Source: Tridacna crocea (lineage: Eukaryota > Mollusca > Bivalvia > Cardiida > Cardiidae). From it: 64,000 nucleotides of DNA. Shown piece by piece: positions 24,701 to 36,700 of this stretch. Position 1 is the first letter of the stretch. Each line of letters opens with the position of its first letter. Under the pieces are notes generated by a model that ran no database searches, was not told where the DNA came from, and saw nothing but the letters and a program-made list of their open reading frames with translations. The position numbers and the translations under genes were made by a program. The stretch covers positions 50,789,159-50,853,158 of the forward strand of contig OX031059.1 in assembly GCA_943736015.1 (NCBI GenBank). The letters run 5' to 3'.

Positions 24701-27700
24701 ACACTGTGGGAAAAGGAGAAAATGCTGGTAACCAGCATTTTCTCCTTTTCCCACAGTGTTTTCTACACTTCTCGGAACAAATTTCAATTTTTCAGTCACC
24801 TTTATTTTGTCGTCTGCAAATGCTTTCAATTTGAACCAGTCTAAAATTTTGTTGTGTGGTAAAGAGTTAAAAATGATTTACCAACCAGTAGGGTGATTTC
24901 ACATATCAGGATTTTTCAGCATGTCACTCTTTACCAAACAACAAAATTGTAGACAAGTCCAAACTGAAAGCACTTGCAGATGATAAAATAACTGTAACTC
25001 AAAATTTGAAATTTATGTCCAGCAGGGTAGAAAACATTGTGGGAAAAGGAGAAAATGTTGGTTACCAGCATTTTCCTCTTTTCTCACAATGTTTTCAAAA
25101 GTCTTCTTTCTCAGGGTCATTAAAAGTCAGGATTGCGTGGTAAAAGGTTAAAAATATTTTACAAACCTGTAGGGTGATTTCACAAGCCATATCAGGATTT
25201 TTTATCATGTCAAAGAATCCACAACTGTGTTTTGCCTTGAATTCCCCATATTCTGTAAACCAAAATATAATGTCCTGGGTCAAATTTCACTAACAGCCAC
25301 AGTAACAAATTTCATTCTTAGTTTAACTCGAAATCTTAAAGTAACATGATTTATGATTGCCTAAACCATTTGGTTTAACTCTTTACCACACAAGAAAATT
25401 TTAGACTGGTCCAAATTGAAAGCATTTGCAGACGACAAATAAAGGTGACTGAAAAATTGAAATTTGTTCTGGGAAGGGTAGAAAACACTGTGGGAAAAGG
25501 AGAAAATGCTGGTTACCAGCATTTTCTCCTTTTCCCACAGTGTTTTCAAAAGGCTTCTTTCTCAGGGGCGTCAAAAGTAGGGATTGTGTGGTAATGGGTT
25601 AACAAATCAAAAGTGAGTGCAGTTTCCTGTCTTGATCCTTTACCAAACAATCCCTAGTTTATACAACCCTGATAGAGAAGCCTTTTGAGGTTATTGTGAA
25701 GAAAATGCTGGTAACAGCATTTTCTTTTTTTCTCACAATGTTTTCTTCCCTGCAAGAAACAAATTTCAACTTTAAAGTTACATTTATTTTGTCGTCTACA
25801 AATGCTTTCAATTTGGACCAGTCTAAAATTTTCTCAACTTTTAACACCTTAATTGTCCAAATCATTTTGATCAAAACCTGTGCCAAGTTGAAACTTAGAA
25901 AATTATTGAGAATTAGATTAAGAATGTTCATGACAAATGTTGGTGAATACACACTCATGTGAATAAGTTTTGTGTTCTTCCCTTTTAATCTTTACTTGCT
26001 GAGAGCAGCTCCAGTTCATTTACTGACATCTTGGTCAAGATCATCATGCAGAAAATATTTGTAGCAAAAAAGACAACTTGCTCATTCTCCTTTTGCCACA
26101 AGGTATTAAAAGTTTGTCTACTGCGAGACAGAACAATGACTGCAAAAGGTAATCAATGTACTAAATCTTTATCAGAAGCCGAAATTTTAGACTTATCTGA
26201 ACTGAAAACTGAAATAATATAATAATGTTTAAAAGGGTAAAAAACACTGTGGAGAAAATGCTGGTTTCAAGCATTTCCACTTTACTAACAACGTTTTACA
26301 AAGTTATTAATCTCAAATTCATTCAAACACAGGACAGTGTAGTAAAAGTAAAGGCTGTACAACAAAGAATGATATAAAAACCTGGTAAGTATCTGCCAGC
26401 CTGCCTCATCAGCCATACAGGCACTCTCTCAGTTCTATCCCCTCTTGCCGCACGAAGTATCAGGTCATTCTTCAGAAGTGGAAAGTCCTTCAAATCAGAA
26501 AAATTGTTGTTTTTCTCATGAATAGTTCTGTCATATGACTTGCTTCAACTGCTTAACTCTTTACTTATTGACAAAATTAGACTTGTCTAAATTCAAAGCA
26601 ACTGCAGATGACACATTAATGTGATCTAAAAATAGTGATTCATTTGTGGCGAAGGGTAGAAAACATTGTGGAAAAGGTAAAAATGCTTGTTATCAGCATT
26701 TTCCCTTTCTTTCCCACAATGTTTTTGAAAGTCTCCTTCAGGGTCAGTAAGATACTCAGGTTTTGGGGGTTACAGGATAACTCTTCATATGACGACAAAA
26801 GTTTAAACTTGTCAAAATTGAAAGCATTGCACTTGCAGGGTAAAACTTATATGTGATTAACCCTTTGGCTGCTGATTGCAACTCACTGACCTTTCACAGA
26901 CAGTGTAGATCAAGATCAGACTGCACAAAATGTGCAGTCTGATCTCTGATCTACAGTGTCCGAGAAGGAGGTATTTCTTCCATAAAAATTAACTTTGAAA
27001 TTACAACCCTTGAATTCCTACTCTCCACTTTAACCCTTTCCCAAACGACAAATTTTAGACTCTCCCAAACTGAAAGAGTTTGCAGACGACAATTTTAACT
27101 TTCGTAACAATGGCAGAAACTTATCCGAGGGTGCAGAAAACACTGTGGGGAAAGGGGGAAATTGCTCGTTAAGGTTCATGTAAAGTGTTTATTTTGCTTA
27201 ATTTCATACGTCAATAATTCTGTAATTATTAAAATTTGTCCAGGAAAACCATATATCAAATTAAAGCTCTGGATGAGTACAAGCTGTTTTACATAATTAT
27301 ACCTACTGGCCTTGCATAATAAAACTAAAACATTGCAGAAAAAGATGACATCGTTTAAAACCTACAAAATAATAATGACATAACAAAGTAGGTCAAACAT
27401 GGTTGACAATTCAATAAGGGAAAAATGTCAAACTTTCTGACTTCAATATGTGCCTTTTTAAAGAAACTATAGGATTTTTGGTAGTAGCAGTACCTGGTAT
27501 GTACCATAGCCTATGTTTTCTCCAGAAATTAAGCAAAATAAACACTTTACATGAACCTTAAGAACAATTTCTCCTTTTCCTACAGTGTTTTCTAAAGACT
27601 TGTACTACAGACACGTAAAAAACAGGGCTTGTTTAGGAAAGTGTTAAGGTATCGTTTAATTTACACTGCAGGATAAGGGTTAAAATAAAAATGATGCGAT

Positions 27701-30700
27701 TTATCAGTCATTCTCAAAAAATGGGTACAATTACACTTGAAAAAATGTCCAAATTTTTAGTTTCTCAAATGATTATCATATTTACTGGATAGTAAATTTC
27801 AACTATCGAATAAATTATCTGCAAAGTTTGACACACTCAACATCAACCATCTCCGAGAAATGTGCCGGCAAAAAAATCAAGCCTCAGGCTCTGTTACGGA
27901 TGTTAGAAACACTACCTTAACATATGTTGGGTAATATAAATCTACTTTTATGACAAATACATGTTGTTTAAGTTTGAGATTTTGACAGATAATTTCATAA
28001 CCCTTACAGAGAATAGCAAATATTTGGCCAAGTTTAGCGACAACATCGAAAATACATTATCATACAAATTGGTATTCTGAGAAAACATATATTTTAATAA
28101 AACATTGTCCAATGTTTGCAATTTAAGTACTCTAAATGAGTGATGGAACACGTTTTTAATATAAAAGTGGAACCAATAAACTGCAAAAATATTTTACTGA
28201 CATATGCTATAACATCACATATGTATATACCAGTATTCCTGGTATGAATCAAGCCAGTGCTTTTGTTACGGAGGTTAGCAAAACGTGTTCATTTAAATGA
28301 AACAAATAAATCTAACACTATCGCTGCACCTACAACATGATACCATTAGCAAGCAGCCATTATTTCTTTCAGGACACTAAGTTATTAAGAGTATTCTCAG
28401 AAACTAAACTGTTTAACCTAGTTCCGGACAATATTTACACCAGAAAATGGGTTAAGTATTAAGGTGTATTAAACAGTATAAGCTCTTTTTTTATTTAACA
28501 AATAATGGAACCCACACAATAATAATATATAAACATCATGAGAACCGTACGGAATGACATCACTGATATAAACACCAGCATTGCTGGTAGAAAACTATTT
28601 AATAATTTTGTTATGGATATTAACAAAAATGGAAAAATAGCCAAATAAGAAATATAAAACTTTCCTTTGCATAATTATGCAACATTAGTATACAACTTTG
28701 ATTCTTATATGACACTAAGTTATTTTGTGCCTTATCAGGATCCAGGCTCTTTGACTTTTAAACTGTTGTACTAGAAAACCTAACTGGTTAGCTAAGATGC
28801 TGATGAGAGAATGTATGCTTAATCACTTTCTGCCTTTAGTTAACTGGATCGCTCTCTTTCATCTTTGTTCTTTCTCTATAAAAAAGTCTTTATTTTTCCT
28901 TTCAGCCTTTAGGTCAATTTCTTATGCCTTTCAACGTTTATGACTGTCATTTTGCAACAAAAATCATGTGTTCGGATGTGGGACTTTGAAGTAATATTAA
29001 TGCCAGCATGACGTTATCGAATTTACCAATTTTTAACCGAGCTTAGTTTTTTTTTCAAACTTCTACTGACTTCTAATGTCCGTAACGGCACAATTCATTA
29101 CTATCAAACATTATTTACGTTAAAATTTTTTTCTAATGTTAACATTTATCTAAGTCATAACTCGATTGAACAATATTCAATCCATTTATGTCAGGCTGAC
29201 CTAGAAAAATCACAGATTGAGAAACAATAATTACTTCATCTAACCTCCGTTACTGTTTAGTACCGTTTACATAAATTTTTATCATCCATTTTTGCTCTTT
29301 TCACATTTCACACAGTATGTGACGTCTTCACAGACTGTAAAACATGATTTAAGAAATTCAAAACGGATCTAAATTGATTTCATAAGATAAAATGCATATG
29401 TGGCCGCGAGTCTAACCTCCGTAACAAAAAGGGAAGGATTTGATTGTTCAGAAATATTAAATGTTGACACTGGTATTAATAAGGCGAATTTATTTGAAAA
29501 GACACATTCCTGGTGCTTATGATACATATCTACAATAATCATTTAGAACAAACATAACCGTTTAATAGTATGTTTAATATTACAAGAGAACTCATTTGGC
29601 ACCTACTTTCAACCCTCGGCATGGGTTCCAGACACAGCACTTGCGGCCGGTTGTTTTTATTTTGAACATATACATTGGTGGCTTTGTCAAAATAGGTCAT
29701 ACCCTCAGGATAACATCTTAAGTGAAGTCACTTTTGTCAGAAAAAATATTTTGTTACGGATGTTAGTCGTTACGGATGTTAGAAATATTTCATTGAAACT
29801 GACATTTAGCGGAGGAGATGCAGGAGAGACTCATATGCACTTTTTCAATCATCTATCCTTGGTTGTGTCTAAACTAAAACGGTGTCAATTTCACAGGGAC
29901 CAATCAATTTATGGTAGAAAAAGCCGTTACGGATGTTAGAAAAGAATTTTTCCCAAATAGCTTTTTTGTATTTCATATGTAACAGTCAGCTCAACTTTAA
30001 GGGAATGTTAAAAACTATCGAAGGGTTGTGAGCTCTATTCATTCCACACCTGAAAAAAAGTATTTTAGAGTACATGACACAGTTCAAAAGACTTGCAATA
30101 AATCATCAAAATGTGTTACGGACGTTAGGTATGATTTTGCGACAGATGATTTTGGATGAAAGAATATATAAGCTCTGGATATAATTAAGAAAAATATCCA
30201 AATACGGTAAATGTTAGTTGTGTCAATTGAAAAAATAAAGTGTACGACCCGATTCTTCCCAATCTTAAGATACAGCAGAAGTACACACACTGTGTATAGT
30301 ACCTGCGACAGGCAAAATTTAACAATATCCATCAAATTAAAAGGATACTATTGTCACAAAAATGAATCTGGTGACTTTCAAAGTATACTTATTGTAGACT
30401 AGTATCATCAGTGACATAAAAATAATTGGTTTGTCTGTCATTTGTATGTAATCATTAGAGTAATTCACGTATTTATTGTTGCGACAAGCATTTTTCGTAA
30501 TTGTACCCATTTTTGGAGAATGACTGTTATATCTGAAAGGGTAGACTGGGGGTGCATGGAAATACCGAATTACACCTGATTTACCGAATTATACCGAATT
30601 ACACCGAATTACACATAGTGATACCGAATTATACATTCAAAACACTTATTTATTAAGTAAAATATCAATTAAACTTATTAAAATAATATTATTAAGCTTT

Positions 30701-33700
30701 TTCTGGCCCTTAACTGTGTAATTCGGTAATTCACATTACCGAATTACACTATATACTATGATTGGTATAACACTATGTTACACCGGATTTACCGAATTAT
30801 ACCAACTAACACAGTGATACCGAATTATACATTCAAAACACTTCTTTATTAAGTAATATCTGAATGTAACTTATTAAAATTATATTATTAACCTTTTTCC
30901 GGCCCTTAACAGTTTAAATCGGTAATTCACATTACCGAATTACACTATATACTATGATTGGTATCACACTATGTTACACCGAATTTACCGAATTATACCG
31001 AATTACACATAGTGATACCGAATTATACATTCAAAACACTTCTTTATTAAGCAATATATGAATTCTAAACTTATAATAGTTATATTATTAAGCTTGTTCT
31101 GGCCCTTAACTGTGTAATTCGGTAATTCACATTACCGAATTACACTATATAATATGACTGGTAGCACACTATGTTACAGCGGATTTACCGAATTACACTG
31201 AATTACACATAGTGATACCGAATTATACATTCAAAACACTTCTTTATTAAGTAATATATGAATTAAACTTATTAGAATTATATTATTAAGCCTTTTATGG
31301 CCCTTAACTGTTTAATTCGGTAATTCACATTACCGAATTACACTGTATCACATTACCGAATTACACTGTATAATATGACTGGTAGCATACTATGTTACAA
31401 TGGATTTACCGAATTACACCGAGTTACACATAGTGATACCGAATTATACATTCAAAACACTTCTTTATTAAGTTATATATGAATTAAACTTATTAAAATT
31501 GTATTATTTAGCTTTTTCTGGCCCTTAACTGTATAATTCGGTAATTCACATTACCGAATTACACTGTATAATATGACTGGTAGCACACTATGTTACAGCG
31601 GATTTACCGAATGACACTGAATTACACAGTGATACCGAATTATACATTCAAAACACTTCTTTATTAAGTAATATATGAATTAAACTTATTAAGATTATAT
31701 TATCAAGCTTTTTCTGGCCCTTAACTGTTTAATTCGGTAATTCACATTACCGAATTACACTGTATCACATTACCGAATTACACTATATACTATGATTGGT
31801 ATCACACTATGTTACACCGGGTTTCGCAATGTTTTACCCCCTGTTTGACGCCCCTGAGAAATAGCCTTTAGAAAACACTGTGGGTAAAGAGATAATGCCG
31901 GTAACGCGCATTTTCTTCTTTTCCCACATTACCCTTCATAATACAAATTTCCAATTTTCGGAAACTTGTAATAACTTAGACAAGTCTAAAATATTGTCGT
32001 TTGGTAATGGGTTAAATTGATAAAAAAATACCGCATAGAATTCCTTTATCTAAAGAACGATAAACAGACAATTTTTCCAAATTCTGCTATGTTTTCGAGG
32101 ATATTTAGCAATAGTAAAGTATCTGTCTTACTAAAAGTGTATTGTAAACTGTTTTGTCTAAAGGACACGGGATTGTTTTCCTACTACATCAAACCAAGCA
32201 ACAAAAATGATGATTTCTGTCTATGATAGGAGCGAAAATATTGTGGGAAAAGGAGAAAATGCTGGCTACGTAAAAAACCAGGGTTTGGAAAAAGGTTAAT
32301 AAATGTAGAAAAAAGTGACTTACCGGTTCAATGCTGATTCCGCATCATAATCCATATTTTTGTAAGCACATTTAACACATATGAAATCTAGTCCCTTCCC
32401 AGACCATGAAACAAGATCATTTTCCTTCAACTTAGTACATTTTGCATGTACCCCATTTTTTTTTCTTATTCCCACAATGTTTTGCATTCTATCTGATTAT
32501 TACGGCCCGGATGCATACCTTTTAAAAACATTGAGGGAAAATGACTGGTACCAAGCATTTTTCCCTTTTCTCAATGTTTTCTTCTGATCTGTTGTCAAAT
32601 ACTCAAATTCTCATTCACTTTTTATTATCTCGTCTGCATGCATATGCATTTAATATTTGTAAAGTTAAAAATTGATAATTTAGACAAATTCATCTCTACT
32701 GAAAACATTGTAGGATGTGGAAAATGCTGATTAACGGCATTTTCACCTTCTCGTACAATGTTTACAAAGGCAACTTACGCACGAGATCAACTCAATATCA
32801 CACGTTAACTCTTTACCACACGACAATATTTTAGACTGGTTCAAATTGAAAGCATTTGCAGATGACATAATAAAAGTGACTGAAAAATTGAAATTTGTTC
32901 TGGGAATGGTAGAAAACGCTGTGGGAAAAGGAGAAAATGCTGGTTACCAGCATTTTCTCCTTTTCCCAGAGTGTTTTCAAAAGGCTTCTTTCTCAGGGGC
33001 GTCAAAAGTAGGGATTGTGTGGTAATGGGTTAAGGCTGGTACCAAGCATTTTTTCCTTTTCTCAATGTTTTCTTCTGATCTGTAGTCAAATACTCAAATT
33101 CTCATTCATTTCTCGTCTGCATGCATATGCATTTAATTTTTTAAAAGTTAAAAATTTATAATGTTCAGGCATTAACACAACTAAAAATTCAACGTGACAT
33201 TACAAAACAGATATTTATACAAATTCATCTCTATTGAAAACATTGTAGGATGTGGAAAATGCTGATTAACGGCATTTTCACCTTCTCATACAATGTTTAC
33301 AAAGGCAATTTACGAACGAGATAAACTCAATATCACACGATAAAATTTTAGGCTGGTCAAAATTGAACGCATTTGCAGACGACAATATCACAGCGACTGA
33401 AAATTTGAATTATGATTTGTGAAACATTTTCATCTTGCTGTTCCCTCAATGTTTTCAGACGGCTTCTTTTTCAGGGTGGTTAAAAGTCGGGGTTGTGTGA
33501 TAAGAGGTAAAGACATACAACGAATGTAATGACACATTATCAAAAGAAAATAACAACTTGCTTTCAAAATTCACTCCGGCTTTCGAAAACAAGACAAAAC
33601 TTCAGACCAAGTCATCTTTAAAATGATTGAAAACATTGTAGGATATGGAAGAAATGCTGATTGACAGCCTTTTCAACTTCTCATACAATGCTTTCAAAGG

Positions 33701-36700
33701 CGACTTACGCATGGTCGTTAGCATCCTGTATTTTTTTGTTGGTTTAACTATTGACCCTTAATCGACAATAACACACGACGAATAGAATGAAACATTTTTT
33801 TGAGTCCTACATCATTTAGGTGAATTCGGTCCTCATCGTAGTCTGTTGGAAATCTCGTGCTCAATGGTATGACGTTAAAATCTCTGCTCATCAGTTTAGT
33901 GACTTTTTTTCTCTGGGAGTTGAATGATTTCTTAGTTAACTGGTCGTCTTTTGGGAAGTGTCCACGTTCTGTTATTTCACAATAATACACTCTGCTACCA
34001 CTCATTTGAATTTCTGTCAAAAGTTTCTTTATGTCTTCAGCAATATCAGCAGGCGTCGAGTTGTGTCGGATGTCATTTCCACCTATGTTGATAACTGTCA
34101 CATCCGGATGGAATCTTTTAAGTTGCTGCAGTAATCCGTCGTCGGGGCGATGAGCTGCCATTCCTCCTCTTCCAAAGAACTGAACGTGTCCTGGGACCTG
34201 ACAAAAAAAAAAAACAAATGACAGCGTTACAATTTTGTTCCCTTTTCATATTCCATGTACATATATGTATAGTTGATGAAATTTTGGAATCTTCTAATTT
34301 CCAACCATAAACAGAGTCGACGTGAGCTTGAAATGGGACACATAAAAATTTATAAAATCTATATTATTAATGTTGAGGCAGTTCAGAGCAATACGTAAAC
34401 ATAAAATACATATGTGTGTCAAGGGAAGTTGGATAGATTAACTTTTTTTTTCTTTTTTTGTATTCATGCTCATTACATGAAAAAAAAAAATGCATCAACA
34501 GTAAAATAAAAATATTCATACCTCCATGTCATAATTGCAGAATGCTCCTAGTCGTTTCACGTAACTATCACCATATAAAGCAAATTTCAAAGCCATCCTT
34601 CCTCAGTTGCAGTTTTAGGTTCCAAATTGTGAATAGTGAAAATACCTATTAAACGATATATTTATATGGACTGCTGGACCCCAAAACTCACCAAATTAGT
34701 CTTAAGCTGTCAGTTTTTGCAGCTTGATATTTCAATTGTGTCAGGCTTTGACCACTCATTTTACTCACTAATTATGCGCTTAGTAATAAATTGCTCTATG
34801 CAAGCGTATGGAAGTTAGCACTTAAATTCATTCATATTAACCATTGTAATTTATACAAATGTTATGTTCATCAGTTTGGGATTGGTTTGAGCTAGTTTTC
34901 TTTAAACATGCATTGACTCCAAGCGCAATGGAATGATTAATCATAAAAAAATGCGAGAGTTTGAGCCAGTAATTTTTATAGATAAAAATCCATATTTGGT
35001 TATATGCAACAACCCTTGAGCAGAGATAACTTACCTAATGTATATCTGGTAGAATTCGGCGATACACAATGTAATTTAGTATGCTTCAACATAACATATA
35101 ACTGTGAGTACTCAGCAATACAAAGTTCAAGTAAAAAATGGAATTCGGTATTTTTTTTTTAAAACAAGCGTTTTGCATGATTTAAATCGGTATTTGGAGG
35201 TGTAATTCGGTAACTTTTTTTTTTTTACAGAATTGCACTGTTAATAAGAATTCGGTCAAATTTGGTCATCACGGTTTCCGGCGATACCGAGTGTAAAAGT
35301 GTAATTCGGTACTTCGTTTCCATTGATTTAAAGGGATAAATAATCTTTCAGTTACCTATAGAAATATTGATAACAATTTGACTTATTATAATGAGATTTA
35401 ACGGGTATAATTCGGTAAAGTATAATTCGGTAAAATTTGGTTCTCTGAATTATCGGCGATACTGAAGTCGTTATACATGTATAAGTGTAATTCGGTAATT
35501 TTTTTTTTTTAATTGCACTGTTAATAACAACACCGAATTATGTTAAAACAGTAGAATTCTATATTCAAGACTAAATTATACCATCTCAATACTTCGAGTG
35601 ATAAGTGTTGTGTGGGTTAATTCTTTATTAATAATAATTCGGTCAATTTTGGTTATCAGGGATTTCGGCGATACCGAGTGTAAAAGTGTAATTCGGTACT
35701 TCGTTTCCATCGATTTAAAAGGTTAATTAATGTTAACTAGGCTAAATAATCTTATTTACATATAGAGATATTGATTAGCAATTTGACCTATTCTAGTAAG
35801 ATTGAACGGGTATAATTCGGTATCATGAAGTATAATTCGGTAAAAATCGGTTATTAATGATAATTCGGTCAAATTTGGTTATCAGGGTTTTCAGTGATAC
35901 CGAATGTAAAAGTGTAATTCGGTACTTCGTTTCCATTGATTTAAAGGGTTAAATAATCTCAACTTGGCTAAATAATCTTTCAGTTACATATGAAAATATT
36001 GATAGCAATTTGACTTATTCTAATATTTGTCTAAAAAGTGTTTGCTGGTGTAATTCTTCATTAAATAAAATGGAATTAGGTAATTCAGTATACTTCGGTC
36101 TAATTCGGCTTAATGGAGTTGGGTGTGTAACGATTTCTAACGGTTATAGGAAGACTGGATTTAATTCCAAACAGTGGACTTAATCGTTTGTTCATGTAAT
36201 AAATGATTCGCGGGTGTAGAGAATGATTGAAAACAAGTTTTTTTTATGTAATTGGTTTTTTTCCTTATCATTGCTTTCCAATATACCGAGGAAATACTTA
36301 TGTATAATATGCAAGAGGTGTAATTCGGTAATTCAAATACAGAATTACACAATTGAGAGCCACAAAAAGCATGGTAAAAAAATCTTCAATTGTCTAATTA
36401 ATATATAAGTTAAAAAATAAATGTTTTGCATGTTTAATTCGGTATTTGTAGGTGTAATTCGGTATAATTCGGTGTAATTCGGTATAATTCGGTAAATCAG
36501 GTGTAATTCGGTATTTCCATGGTAGACTGGAAATCCGTATGGGAAAAGGTTAAGTAATCTAAGAAAAAAAATGCTTTGACATACAAAAGTATAAATGTCA
36601 CCAACGTTAAACCAATCTTCCAGTGAGCTGGAACAATACAAAAATCGAAATCTAAGCTTAGTTAGAGAGTAGAAGTAATACTCACCTCTAAGATACTCAG

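Larger units (their letters stand above)
30550..36520. mobile_element. Element C: 6-kb unit with satellite arms and SGNH cargo in UROD intron 1
   Basis: GGTAGACTGG occurs directly outside both ends (30540-30549, 36521-36530), a 10-bp target duplication. The outer 56 bp are inverted repeats beginning ATGGAAATACCGAATTACAC (30556-30611 and 36465-36520); the left end has six extra bases. Both arms then carry dozens of TACCGAATTA motifs. The left arm is a ~198-bp tandem array, while the right arm has other units with the same motif. The middle, 31832-35040, contains MITE copies and the two-exon SGNH gene. The right end stops about 165 bp from UROD exon 1. Long arms plus a 10-bp duplication suggest a Mutator-like element. 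Confidence 0.8.

Noticed and set aside
28000..30400. Coding capacity for a transposase in element B
   Set aside because: Frames are at most about 83 codons and show no D-D-E or zinc-finger pattern.
27700..36530. Elements B and C as parts of one transposon
   Set aside because: Each has its own inverted ends and its own target duplication (TTAT against GGTAGACTGG). They are simply adjacent.
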